DNA from: an uncultured Ruminococcus sp.
GTDB taxonomy: Bacteria; Bacillota; Clostridia; Oscillospirales; Acutalibacteraceae
NCBI GenBank assembly: GCA_902801245.1
Contig: CADCHW010000006.1
Location: forward strand, 1-64,000
DNA: 64,000 nucleotides
Reading direction: 5' to 3'
Numbering within the stretch: the stretch's first letter is position 1; the number at the start of each line of letters is the position of its first letter. The notes under the pieces were generated by a model. It was not told where the DNA came from, made no database searches, and was given only the letters and a program-made list of their open reading frames with translations. This document shows, piece after piece, positions 10,565-18,749 of this stretch. Both the position numbers and the translations under genes were made by a program.

Positions 10565-10753
10565 TTAAACTGCTCTGGTAACCTTACCGGAACGCAGGCA
10601 ACGGGTACACGCATGAATACGCTTCGGAGAACCGTCAACGATAGCCTTTACCTTTGTAACGTTGGGCTTCCATGTTCTGTTGGAACGTCTGTGCGAGTGA
10701 GAAACCTTGATACCAAAAGTAACTCCCTTACCGCAAACATCACACTTTGCCAT
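10565..10753 (-). CDS. rpmB: 50S ribosomal protein L28
   Basis: 62 residues beginning MAKCDVCGKGVTFGIKVSHS. Cys pairs CDVC and CTRC make this the zinc-binding (C+) form of L28. The NRTWKPNV and RIHACTRCLRSGKV segments are conserved. The ATG at 10753 is preceded by a strong GGGGAGGTG SD. It is monocistronic with its own terminator, as is usual for rpmB. Confidence 0.96.
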   Translation of the reverse strand: MAKCDVCGKGVTFGIKVSHSHRRSNRTWKPNVTKVKAIVDGSPKRIHACTRCLRSGKVTRAV

Positions 10754-10890
10754 TTGTCTGCACCTCCCCTTTGTAAATTTATTATCAGCATATATAATAT
10801 TAACAGATAAATGAAAAAAAAGCAAGGGTTTTTAATAAAATAATTCGAGAAAATATCGTGACAGATTACAATTTTTTTATATATTTTTTC

Positions 10891-10930
10891 GGCGGACAAC
10901 AGCGGACAACGGCGGACAACGTCCGCAGGA
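10891..10930 (-). repeat. Tandem HP hairpin copy
   Basis: Three 10-bp units GGCGGACAAC/AGCGGACAAC in a row, closing with GTCCGCAGGAAATATGTG. Reverse orientation of the hairpin at 4531-4567. The rest of this 307-bp gap (10754-11060) holds the L28 upstream region and the terminator below. Confidence 0.6.
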
Positions 10931-10974
10931 AATATGTGAATATAGTTATTGATATTCTTAACTTCACATATTAA

Positions 10975-11023
10975 AAACTAAAAATATCCCCCTTTACAAC
11001 AAAATTCTCTTGCCGTAAAGGGG
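10975..11023 (-). terminator. Terminator after the lipoprotein pair
   Basis: CCCCTTTAC and GTAAAGGGG arms at about 10990-11023 form a 9-bp stem; on the minus strand it is followed by GATATTTTTAGTTTTTA. It lies 38 bp past the stop of the lipoprotein gene at 11061. Confidence 0.75.
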
Positions 11024-11060
11024 AACATATTTTTATTTTACAGATACACGCAAGTTAATA

Positions 11061-11654
11061 TTACTCATTAACCCTTATACTCTCGATAGACTTTTCAAAA
11101 ACCTCGTCATAATCACCCGAAAGACTGCTGAACGATATAATAACCGCACCGTCATCGAAAAAAACGACAACCTGCGTCTGCATAGAAAAAGTATCATCGG
11201 CAGTTATTTCGCTTTTGTAAGTAACAGCATTATGACCGTCAATCGTGAACTGTTTATAATCAATACAGCCTTCGTCACTGTAAATATTTCTCTCGGCTCT
11301 CTCATTCAGCTGCTGCATAAGCTTATTGAGATTCTGTTCGGAGTAGTCGGCAATTGTTTCGGCAGACTTGCTGAAAGAAATACAGTCACGCTCTTCGGGA
11401 TACTTTTCCGTAACGTAATTCGTAAAAGTTTCGGAATCATTTTGACTTACAAATCCGCCGGGAATATCCATAACAACATTTGAAAATTCGCAGGTACCGC
11501 CTGTTAAGCCTAAATCTTTTTCGGCTGTCGAAATATTTTCGGAAACACTTTCAGCCATGCTGTCATTGCTTGATACATTCTCCGAAGTATTATTGCAGGC
11601 TGCAAAGCAGCACAATATCGAAATAATTGCCACTAAGGATAATATTTTTTTCAT
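11061..11654 (-). CDS. Putative lipoprotein, paralogue of its upstream neighbour
   Basis: About 197 residues. A signal peptide with lipobox (SILCCFAAC) predicts a lipid-anchored surface protein. After a Ser/Glu-rich linker comes a globular domain (residues about 45-197) containing VVMDIPGGFV, CIDYKQFTIDGHNAV and FDDGAVIISFSSLSGDYDEVFEKSIESIRV. The same pattern occurs in the upstream protein (KNYKQYKINDFDAV and TGTYDEFFKKSVESVKVVE), so the two arose by tandem duplication. No enzyme motif is recognised. The start at 11654 gives a normal signal peptide; a GTG at 11678 would overlap the upstream stop by 4 bp. Confidence 0.75.
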   Translation of the reverse strand: MKKILSLVAIISILCCFAACNNTSENVSSNDSMAESVSENISTAEKDLGLTGGTCEFSNVVMDIPGGFVSQNDSETFTNYVTEKYPEERDCISFSKSAETIADYSEQNLNKLMQQLNERAERNIYSDEGCIDYKQFTIDGHNAVTYKSEITADDTFSMQTQVVVFFDDGAVIISFSSLSGDYDEVFEKSIESIRVNE

Positions 11655-11674
11655 ACACACCATCTTTCTTAAAA

Positions 11675-12475
11675 TCACTCAACAACCTTAACGCTTTCAA
11701 CAGACTTTTTAAAAAACTCGTCATAAGTACCCGTAACGCTTATAAAGGTAATGAGTACAGTTTTCTTCTCCTCGAAAATCGCAAGACACGTCTGTTTTTC
11801 GTCGGCATTGTTTATTTTTAAAGTTTGTTCATAATAAACTGCATCGAAGTCGTTTATTTTATATTGTTTATAATTTTTGCAGCCCTTATAATCGTCAAAA
11901 ATTGTTTTCATAGTTTTATTGATATTATCTTTGGAATAAAGGGCAATAGATTCATTTGTTTTTGTGAAACTGATATTGTCTGAGTTTTCCGGAGAAATAT
12001 TGGAATAAACACCGTAATACATATCAAAGCCGCTGCCAAAACCATTATCGAAATAAGCAACAGCGGAAGTTCCGTCGCTGTCGTCAACCTTAAAACCCTC
12101 GGGCAGCTGAACAGACACACCCTCATAGATGAACTCGCTGCTTTGGGTGTCGGTATCCGAACTTTCCTCACCGCTGCTCAAAATATCGCTGCCGTTCTCG
12201 AGAACACTCTCATACGGTAAAACACTTTCCTCTTCGGAAACAATCTCTTCGGAAACAATATTTTCTAAAACATCGCTGACCTCTTCATCGACTTCGTCTG
12301 TATTTTCTTCGATTTCCTCGGAAGATGTCTGTTCTTCCTCTGCTGTGGATTCCGTATAGACAAATTCGTAAGAACCGTCGCTGTCGATTTCAGTATTAAC
12401 AGAAGCTGTATTACAAGCGGTAAAACTGCACAAAACTATCGAAAGGGCAACCGCTATTGCCCAATTTTTTCTCAT
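11675..12475 (-). CDS. Putative lipoprotein, acidic-linker paralogue
   Basis: 266 residues. Signal peptide with lipobox (LCSFTAC), then about 90 residues very rich in Glu/Ser/Asp/Thr (residues 30-115), which probably form an extended wall-spanning linker. The C-terminal domain (EGVSVQLPEGFKV ... CKNYKQYKINDFDAVYYEQ ... LITFISVTGTYDEFFKKSVESVKV) matches the downstream protein. Function unknown. GGAG precedes the ATG. Confidence 0.75.
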   Translation of the reverse strand: MRKNWAIAVALSIVLCSFTACNTASVNTEIDSDGSYEFVYTESTAEEEQTSSEEIEENTDEVDEEVSDVLENIVSEEIVSEEESVLPYESVLENGSDILSSGEESSDTDTQSSEFIYEGVSVQLPEGFKVDDSDGTSAVAYFDNGFGSGFDMYYGVYSNISPENSDNISFTKTNESIALYSKDNINKTMKTIFDDYKGCKNYKQYKINDFDAVYYEQTLKINNADEKQTCLAIFEEKKTVLITFISVTGTYDEFFKKSVESVKVVE

Positions 12476-12589
12476 ATATAACGTTCTCCTTTTAAAACCT
12501 TATCCTCATACATTTTACAATAATCAATCCGTGTTTGTCAACTAATTCTCGCATTTAACATAATTTTCATTACAATATACGTTTTTATC

Positions 12590-12640
12590 ACGCAAAGATA
12601 GTTTTTTTAATTCCAACTGTATGAACCCGACCGAACCAAA
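12590..12640 (-). repeat. REP-C fragment
   Basis: Degenerate copy on the plus strand: AAAGATAGTTTTTTTAATTC ... GTATGAACCCGACCGAACC. Compare 4361-4400 and 19742-19780. Confidence 0.45.
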
Positions 12641-12663
12641 ATTTTGTTTTTACTCAATAATAC

Positions 12664-12804
12664 CTTTTGAAACGGAGTAAACTCTGAAAGATGAAATTGT
12701 AATCAAAAACTGCTCCGCACAGAAAGACCATTGAAGAATTATTCGAGTGTTACGACGAAGATTACAAACACATTAACATAGACTGGGGAGAATTTAAAGA
12801 ATAA
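12664..12804 (+). pseudogene. Remnant of a MazE-like (AbrB-fold) antitoxin
   Basis: The last frame reads KTAPHRKTIEELFECYDEDY then KHINIDWGEFKE and a stop. This matches the C-terminal peptide typical of Clostridial MazE antitoxins (RKTIEELFEGYDGDY..EIDWG). Just upstream, in another frame, is LKDEIVIK, the usual preceding strand. The frame changes in the A5 run at 12705-12709, and an in-frame stop lies before it. No start codon or toxin partner remains. Assignment is from memory of the family, not a search. Confidence 0.5.
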
Positions 12805-12895
12805 AGAAAAAAGAATAAAGAATAAATAATAATACAGAAACGCCCCGCAGGGAACATTCCTCTTTATTATTTCTTCTTTATTCTTTATTATTTGA
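12798..12895. repeat. AT-rich inverted (AATAAAGA)n / (TTCTTTATT)n tract
   Basis: GAATAAAGAAAAAAGAATAA on one side and TCTTTATTATTTCTTCTTTA on the other flank a GC-rich centre (AACGCCCCGCAGGGAAC). It lies just downstream of tRNA-Tyr on the minus strand and could act as that transcript's terminator. Similar tracts lie at 8095-8135 and 54658-54705. Confidence 0.5.
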
Positions 12896-12925
12896 GTCCC
12901 CGGAACAAAGTGACGGGGGCGTTTC

Positions 12926-13009
12926 TGGTGGGAGAGGGTGGATTCGAACCACCGAAGCCGAAACAACAGATTTACAGTCTGCCCCATTTGACCGCTCTGG
13001 AACTCTCCC
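12926..13009 (-). tRNA. tRNA-Tyr (GTA)
   Basis: 84 nt including an encoded CCA. Acceptor stem GGGAGAG/CTCTCCC, anticodon stem-loop CAGA-CTGTAAA-TCTG with anticodon GTA, a long variable arm (TTGTTTCGGCTTC) as in tyrosine tRNAs, and T arm GGTGG-TTCGAAT-CCACC. The first 16 bases are duplicated immediately upstream (13011-13027). Confidence 0.95.
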
Positions 13010-13027
13010 AGCTCTGGAACTCTCCCA
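13010..13027 (-). repeat. 17-bp direct duplication of the tRNA-Tyr 5' end
   Basis: GCTCTGGAACTCTCCCA at 12994-13010 (inside tRNA-Tyr) is repeated exactly at 13011-13027. It places a second copy of the acceptor 5' strand and D-arm start right before the mature 5' end. Confidence 0.85.
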
Positions 13028-13091
13028 TTCTAAACGATAAGCCTTAAAAGCCTATCTATGTCAACTGCAAATAAAACTTTGCAGAATAAAG

Positions 13092-13164
13092 AGCTGGTGG
13101 ACGGACTCGAACCCCCGACCTGCTGATTACAAATCAGCTGCTCTACCAACTGAGCTACACCAGC
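13092..13164 (-). tRNA. tRNA-Thr (TGT)
   Basis: Acceptor GCTGGTG/CACCAGC with discriminator T and no encoded CCA. D stem GCTC/GAGC, anticodon stem-loop GCTGA-TTTGTAA-TCAGC (anticodon TGT). The T stem GGGGG/CCGTC contains one G-G mismatch and one G-U pair, unusual for a working tRNA. It is transcribed with tRNA-Tyr downstream. Confidence 0.9.
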
Positions 13165-13203
13165 ATATTAAGATAACAACCGTTTCCTTAACAGTGCTTA
13201 ATT

Positions 13204-13232
13204 ATTATATCACACATTCAAACCTTTGTCAA
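13204..13232 (-). promoter_or_regulatory. Consensus sigma-70 promoter for the tRNA pair (proximal)
   Basis: TTGACA at 13227-13232, a 17-bp spacer and a perfect TATAAT at 13204-13209 on the minus strand, about 40 bp before tRNA-Thr. Confidence 0.85.
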
Positions 13233-13315
13233 CACTTTTTTGAAAATTTTTTAAAAAACTTTTTTTAAGCCTTAACAAACCTCAAAAAAAATCAACTGTT
13301 TTTCGGTGCTATATA

Positions 13316-13344
13316 ATAATAACACATACAACGGCATTTGTCAA
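13316..13344 (-). promoter_or_regulatory. Second tRNA promoter with an overlapping inverted repeat
   Basis: TTGACA at 13339-13344, a 17-bp spacer and TATTAT at 13316-13321. The -35 box lies inside one arm of a perfect 11-bp inverted repeat (CGGCATTTGTC / GACAAATGCCG) spanning about 13332-13376, which could be an operator or a terminator for the upstream SseB gene. Confidence 0.65.
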
Positions 13345-13433
13345 GACTTTTTTTAAAATTTTCCGACAAATGCCGCTGTAAAATTCAAAATTCAAAAGCT
13401 GCTGTCCCTCACCTGAGGACGTTGTCCGCCGAA

Positions 13434-14441
13434 TTACGCATTATTTTTCTTTTCTTCTGCAATCTTCTTGTCAAGATTTGCCTTCATCTGAAGAACATAC
13501 TTGATGTTATCATTTGATACAAACACAGGTCTGTTACCGAACGGATTAATAACAAAACCGCCGTTTTTCAAGCCGATTTCGGCACACTGTTCAAACGTCA
13601 TAAAGAAATTCTGCGGCTGTTCGCTGCCCTCGTAAGCTTCTTTCCACAGCTTCAATTCGTAATAATCGGTAAATACGGGCAGTGCCAGAACGTCGTTGTC
13701 ATCGGGCTTATGCAAAAGCTTAAAGGATATTTTTGAATCCTTTTTAAGAACTGCTTTCGCTTCGGTAGTGTTAATCATGTCAACATCAACCTTAACAGGC
13801 GTGATATATCTTGCCGAGAATACCGCAAAAGTAAAAATACTCTGATATGCACCGTCTTTAATAAGTCTGTCATACTCACGGCAAAGACCCAGCAGGAACG
13901 GACTTTCAACATTTGGCTCGTCCTTTGTAGGCTTTTCAACGGGACGAATATTTGTAACAACGGAGTATCTCGGAATTTGATTTCTGTCCTTAATAGAGGT
14001 AAACTTAATTCCTACCCTGCTGTTGCTTGCCTCCTCGACCATATTCATAGGACCCTCTTCAATGCCGTCAACTTCAACCTCAATACCGCTGCCCAGAATC
14101 GGGTGAAGAATGTACACAACCTCGTGATTGTGCAATTTTCCGTGAAGAGTTCCGCCGACAACAACTCCCTGACCGTCCTTAAGCTGAAAAGCGTCCTCGA
14201 CAAGAACGGTGAATCTCTCGTCCTCGGAGGGTTTTTTCACGGTCTTTTTTTCTGTCGGTTCACTCTTTTTCTTTTCTTCGACATTATCGGCTACATCTTT
14301 GAAATCCACATCATAGGGTTCTTTTTTATCCTTTTCTTCGGACTTCTTCTCATTGTCTGCCGAAATGAGCTTATCCGCCTTATCCGCAAGCTCGTCAACA
14401 CTGTTTTTTTCTTTCTTTGAAAACTTATCAAAAAATCCCAT
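13434..14441 (-). CDS. SseB-domain protein with an EF-Tu-domain-2-like barrel
   Basis: 335 residues, cytoplasmic. Residues 1-75 are charged and Lys/Glu-rich (MGFFDKFSKKEKNS start). Residues about 75-165 resemble translation-factor domain 2 barrels (FTVLVEDAFQLKDGQGVVV, GGTLHGKLHNHEVVYI). Residues about 180-335 form an SseB-like domain (ALPVFTDYYELKLWKEAYEG, FMTFEQCAEIGLKNGGFVINPFG). SseB domains occur in many Clostridia, but the molecular role is unclear. The stop codon is next to an HP hairpin copy (13411-13430). Own SD (AAGGAG). Confidence 0.75.
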   Translation of the reverse strand: MGFFDKFSKKEKNSVDELADKADKLISADNEKKSEEKDKKEPYDVDFKDVADNVEEKKKSEPTEKKTVKKPSEDERFTVLVEDAFQLKDGQGVVVGGTLHGKLHNHEVVYILHPILGSGIEVEVDGIEEGPMNMVEEASNSRVGIKFTSIKDRNQIPRYSVVTNIRPVEKPTKDEPNVESPFLLGLCREYDRLIKDGAYQSIFTFAVFSARYITPVKVDVDMINTTEAKAVLKKDSKISFKLLHKPDDNDVLALPVFTDYYELKLWKEAYEGSEQPQNFFMTFEQCAEIGLKNGGFVINPFGNRPVFVSNDNIKYVLQMKANLDKKIAEEKKNNA

Positions 14442-14706
14442 ATCTATTATATTCTCCTTGATTTAAAAATTCATCAAAATTTCACATCATACAAAGTTAA
14501 ATTCATACATTATTATGATAACATATTCTTTAGTTCTTTGTCAATTTAAATTAAACAAATTTTTGTTTTTATTTTCCTGTCGCTGTGGACAACGAACTTT
14601 TCTTAATGAAGATTTTTTACACAGGCACAAAACTAACATCACGAAAAAAGTTAGTTCAAAAGACTTTCGCCCCTCTCCTGCGGGTGTTGCTCTCATTAAT
14701 TAAAAG

Positions 14707-14747
14707 TTTGCCACAACGTTTGCAATACGTGCTAACGCTGTGGCAAA
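14707..14747 (-). terminator. Terminator of the DUF4340 / Gld-like ABC operon
   Basis: TTTGCCACA and TGTGGCAAA plus the inner CGTT/AACG form a 13-bp stem with one mismatch; the minus strand continues CTTTTAATTAA. It lies 23 bp past the stop of the gene at 14771. The rest of 14442-14770 holds a degenerate HP copy (14679-14695) and nothing else recognisable. Confidence 0.75.
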
Positions 14748-14770
14748 ATATATTAATTACAAATCAAAAC

Positions 14771-16258
14771 TCAGCTAATACTTTTAATACTCTCTCCGTT
14801 AGCGACATTAGCAACGTCCTCCGTAATCTTTGTTACATAGGATTCAAAAGCCGTACTGCCAATCGAGCCGTTAATAAGCACAGGACATTTTCTGTTCTCG
14901 CCCTCAAAATATTCGGCTTTTGCGGAAGTACCGTCACTGAACTCATACGTTACAGTAAGTACAGCTTTTTTACTGCTGTCAACATCATTCAATCCGCTCC
15001 TCTTAGCCGAGGTTAAGTTATTGTAGAACGTGGAGAAAATATTCTCGTCCAAACTCTTTCCGTTACACTTGACATCTAAAGTAAACGTTTCAATATCCGT
15101 ATCTTCATTGTCATCACGAACGGTTTGGCTTGTTCTGTTGAGGTCAAACACATACTGCTTGCCGCCTGCGTCAACAGTAATCTTATCCACGCTGTCATAT
15201 TTCGGGGCAAGAATATCACTCGGAATAAGGTCATCGTATGTGTATGAAATCCACGGTACAGCCGTTTCGTCCATTTCATACACAATATTATCACTCAAAA
15301 GATAAAACAAACCGTCCTCGGGCTTTGATGCCTTGTAATCAACTTTCAAATCCGAATACTCCGCATTAACAGTTATAAACGGTTCGTCAAGACCGTATTC
15401 CTTAAGAGCTTTCTCGTCGGGGTCAACCGCCGCAACTCTTTCCGCCGCAAGATAACGCACGTTACTGATAACATATGTCGCAGTATCTTCGTTTGCAACA
15501 GTCTTGTCGGGTGAGGTTATAACATAAGTTTCGGTATATGCGTCACTTGTGTTATAGTCGAAAACAACTTCTTTGTTATCGAAATTAGTTCCGCTGAAAA
15601 TCATTTTAGTGAATTTCTCTTCACTGTTGTCGCTGATAGATGTACCGATATCTACAGACAGCATACCCATTTCACTGACAAGGAATCCGTCAATAGAATC
15701 GCTGTCCGTAAGGTAAATTTTTTCGTCACCGTCAACCATAATATACGCACCCTTGCTGTCGGGGGCATCATCGCCGAGGGTAATTGTTCTCTTGTCACCC
15801 GAATTGAGAGTAACCGTTACAACCGCCCTAGGATTGTCAAAACCGAAGTCCGATTTATTCGAGCCGTCATTTACAATTTTGGTTGCCGTAACGCTTGTCG
15901 CATCTTCAGCGAGCATTTGCGGCTTATCTTCAATCAAGGCAAGCTTCTCATAGCCGACAAGTGTGTAAACGTTGTTGTCGGTTGAATCCAAGCTGACCTC
16001 ACTTCCGCTTTCAACATCACCTGCTTTTGCAAGAAGTGTATATTTACCGTCCTCGTTCTCAACGTCAATTTGCTTGATATCGGAGGTTGACAAGCTAATC
16101 AAATGATAATGGTCTGCCTCCTCGGAAGATACAGAATCGCTTGAAGTTTCGCTGTCCTCTTCCGCATCGGGAACAAGATAGTAAACCGCAAGGAACGCAC
16201 CCACCAGAACAACTACCGAAGCAATCGCAATAATTAACGATTTTGTTGTCTTTTTCAT
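14771..16258 (-). CDS. DUF4340 protein, extracellular partner of a Gld-like ABC system
   Basis: 495 residues. One N-terminal membrane helix (SLIIAIASVVVLVGAFLAVYY) is followed by a Ser/Glu linker and repeated beta-rich modules (ENEDGKYTLLAKAGD, GFDNPRAVVTVTLNSGDKRT, TLGDDAPDSKGAYIMVDGD, EYGLDEPFITVNAEY), typical of DUF4340. It would sit on the outer membrane face. The SD GGAG lies 8 nt before the ATG. It is 17 bp downstream of the GldG-like gene, and this four-gene order (ATPase, permease, GldG-like, DUF4340) is common in Firmicutes. Cargo unknown. Confidence 0.85.
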   Translation of the reverse strand: MKKTTKSLIIAIASVVVLVGAFLAVYYLVPDAEEDSETSSDSVSSEEADHYHLISLSTSDIKQIDVENEDGKYTLLAKAGDVESGSEVSLDSTDNNVYTLVGYEKLALIEDKPQMLAEDATSVTATKIVNDGSNKSDFGFDNPRAVVTVTLNSGDKRTITLGDDAPDSKGAYIMVDGDEKIYLTDSDSIDGFLVSEMGMLSVDIGTSISDNSEEKFTKMIFSGTNFDNKEVVFDYNTSDAYTETYVITSPDKTVANEDTATYVISNVRYLAAERVAAVDPDEKALKEYGLDEPFITVNAEYSDLKVDYKASKPEDGLFYLLSDNIVYEMDETAVPWISYTYDDLIPSDILAPKYDSVDKITVDAGGKQYVFDLNRTSQTVRDDNEDTDIETFTLDVKCNGKSLDENIFSTFYNNLTSAKRSGLNDVDSSKKAVLTVTYEFSDGTSAKAEYFEGENRKCPVLINGSIGSTAFESYVTKITEDVANVANGESIKSIS

Positions 16259-16275
16259 CGCAAGTTCTCCTATCG

Positions 16276-18030
16276 TTACATATTACGTCTTTTTATGAAT
16301 ATAACAATACCGGTAATAAGAACCGCAAGCGGTATCACGAGAACAAATATAACCGACAACACTCTTATCTGTGCCGTAGTAATACCGAGTTCCTCGCTTT
16401 CAAGAGATTTACTCTCGATAGTAACACCGACATTTTCTCTGTCAATCAAGGTGTTGAGCATAGAAACAATATATGAAGAGTTGCCGTAAGAAGATGACGA
16501 AAGGAATGTTTCGCTTAAAGCAACACTTGAACCGATAACTACAACATTGGAAGATTTACTGTTATCTGTGTCAGCATCGGAACTGCTTTCGCTGCCCTTA
16601 GTTGAAACAGCACCCAAAACAAGATTCGGACTATCCTCATACTCCGGCTCATCGCTTGACTCAACTCTGTAAACCACCTGACTTTGGTCGGAAAGTGTAA
16701 AGAGAGAAGAAACATTTTCTTCATCGAGAATATTAACAGGCATTGAATATCCCTCAAGCACGCAGAACGGGAGAGAAGAATTTTTCATATTGGCAGTATA
16801 TGTTGTATTTGAATACTGTGTAATGTAGAGATATACATTATAAGATACCATACCCATATAGTTAGTATCATTTTCAAAAGCATAACCCTTTTCAACCGAC
16901 ATACCCCACTCTTCAAGCAAGGAGTCAATATTGGGAAGCTCGGGGAATTTTTCGGACGGCACATAGAGAAGCTCTCTTCCGTATTCGCCGTCATTGTCCA
17001 GAAACTCTGAAATTGTATCTACATAACTGCTGTCCAAATCGGCATTCGGAGTATAGAGGACGAGAATTTCCGTATCCTCGGGAATACTGTTCATCGCCGG
17101 TGAAACTTCCTCTGTTTCAAAGCCGTTGTTGTCGAGCAATGTCTTAAATGATTTATAATCATAATCATTGATATCGGAAATAAACGTTACTTTTGGTTTT
17201 TCATCAAGAGTTACATTTAAAATCGCAGATGTCACTGCTTCTTCAACCTTTGAACCTGCAATATAATACTGATATGAATTATAATCCATTTGAACGTCCA
17301 AATAATCCTGTTGAGTAATATACTTATACCCCTTATCACTCTTAACGATAATATTATACGCACTAAGCGATTCATCGGGATAAGAACTTACAAAAGTCGG
17401 GTTTGAAGTCAAATCGACATATTTCAGAGTAATCTTATCGGATTTATTCTCATACTCGTGGAACAATGTATTAGCCTGAACGAAATACTCTCCGCCCTCT
17501 TTAAAATCCTTTTCGTCCGACAGAACTATAATTTCTATATCATCTTTCAAAGTCGGCAGGTAATCGAGAGTATCTTCGGTAAGCTCAAAGTTATCCGAAC
17601 CGGAAGTATCGATAACAAGAGCAGGAATCTTATCAACAAGAGTAGACGCAATCAAATTCACAAGAATAACCGCCGCCAAGAAAAACGCAACCAAAGCCAC
17701 CGAGAACCAGCCTCTTCTGAACGCTCTTGCTTTAAGCTCACGTCTGCTTTTTTTAGCCGCCTTTTTCTCGGCTTTCACCGGGTCGGTTTCCTTTTCGGGC
17801 TTCTTGTCCTTTTTCTTGTCGGATTTTTTGTCCTCGGAAGTTTCGGACTTTTTATCTTTCTTGTCCGATTTCTCGTCCTCGGTTTTTTCGGACTTTTTCT
17901 TTTCCTCCGCTTTCTTTTTGGACTCCTCTTCGGACTTCTCAAACTCTTCGAGAGCGGTTTTGCTGTCAAGCTCCTCCTCGGCTGCGAGTTTTGTATCAAA
18001 ATTCTTGTCTTTATTTTCTTTGTTACTCAT
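16276..18030 (-). CDS. GldG-family ABC transporter auxiliary component
   Basis: 584 residues. A highly charged cytoplasmic N-terminus (residues about 10-100, Lys/Glu/Asp/Ser repeats) leads to a membrane helix (WFSVALVAFFLAAVILVNLI). A large extracytoplasmic domain follows with FELTEDTLDYLPTLKDDIEI, YFVQANTLFHEYENKSDKI and TEILVLYTPNADLD, as in the ABC_transp_aux/GldG family. A C-terminal helix (VLSVIFVLVIPLAVLITGIV) ends in RRNM. Together with the permease at 18045 and ATPase at 18749 it forms a GldAFG-type exporter. The substrate is unknown outside gliding bacteria. Confidence 0.85.
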   Translation of the reverse strand: MSNKENKDKNFDTKLAAEEELDSKTALEEFEKSEEESKKKAEEKKKSEKTEDEKSDKKDKKSETSEDKKSDKKKDKKPEKETDPVKAEKKAAKKSRRELKARAFRRGWFSVALVAFFLAAVILVNLIASTLVDKIPALVIDTSGSDNFELTEDTLDYLPTLKDDIEIIVLSDEKDFKEGGEYFVQANTLFHEYENKSDKITLKYVDLTSNPTFVSSYPDESLSAYNIIVKSDKGYKYITQQDYLDVQMDYNSYQYYIAGSKVEEAVTSAILNVTLDEKPKVTFISDINDYDYKSFKTLLDNNGFETEEVSPAMNSIPEDTEILVLYTPNADLDSSYVDTISEFLDNDGEYGRELLYVPSEKFPELPNIDSLLEEWGMSVEKGYAFENDTNYMGMVSYNVYLYITQYSNTTYTANMKNSSLPFCVLEGYSMPVNILDEENVSSLFTLSDQSQVVYRVESSDEPEYEDSPNLVLGAVSTKGSESSSDADTDNSKSSNVVVIGSSVALSETFLSSSSYGNSSYIVSMLNTLIDRENVGVTIESKSLESEELGITTAQIRVLSVIFVLVIPLAVLITGIVIFIKRRNM

Positions 18031-18044
18031 TCAACAGCACCCCC

Positions 18045-18749
18045 TTAGCTCCAGCGTTTTTTCTCGATTACACGAACTGTCAAAAATACAAACAGAGCGA
18101 TAACCGTCAAAAAGAATACCAAATCCGCAATACTTAACAATCCCACCGTAAAATTCTGATAATGCGAAAGGAAAGACATATTTTTAACTGCATTAGCAAT
18201 AAATTCAACAGGAATCGCATTCGCAACATTGTCAAGCAAATAAATCAAAAGACCCACCGCAAAGCCTGTAATAGCGGCAATCATTTGACTTTCCGTAAGC
18301 GACGAAAGGAACATATCAATCGCAATCAACGCACAGCCCAAAATGAACAGACCGAAGAAATTACAAAGGATAACCGACCAATGCGGAGTTACGAAGAACG
18401 ACAGCACAAAGCCGAAAATCACATAAATTGCAAGGCATACCAAATACAAAATGCAAGCCGATAAAAATTTGCCCATTACAATACCGAGAATACTAACGGG
18501 AGAAGTAAGCAAAGCTTGGTCTGTTCTGAGTCTTTTTTCGTCACTAAGTAATTTCATACACATAATTGGTGTGAGCAATACTATTACAAGAAACATATTG
18601 TTAAACACATAAGTAAGATTTGAAGTATCTCCCGAAAGGCAGACAATCGAGAAAAACAATCCCGAGAAAAACAGGAAAATCGCCATAACCACATAAGCCA
18701 CAGGCGAGCAGAAGTAAGAGTAAAGTTCTCTTTTAATGATAGCAGTCAT
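18045..18749 (-). CDS. ABC-2 type permease (GldF-like)
   Basis: 234 residues with six predicted membrane helices, opening MTAIIKRELYSYFCSPVAY, a motif shared by GldF and NosY-type permeases. Internal CMKLLSDEKRLRTDQALLTS is typical of the first cytoplasmic loop. Its start codon shares one base with the stop of the ATPase gene (TAATG), so translation is coupled. Confidence 0.9.
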   Translation of the reverse strand: MTAIIKRELYSYFCSPVAYVVMAIFLFFSGLFFSIVCLSGDTSNLTYVFNNMFLVIVLLTPIMCMKLLSDEKRLRTDQALLTSPVSILGIVMGKFLSACILYLVCLAIYVIFGFVLSFFVTPHWSVILCNFFGLFILGCALIAIDMFLSSLTESQMIAAITGFAVGLLIYLLDNVANAIPVEFIANAVKNMSFLSHYQNFTVGLLSIADLVFFLTVIALFVFLTVRVIEKKRWS

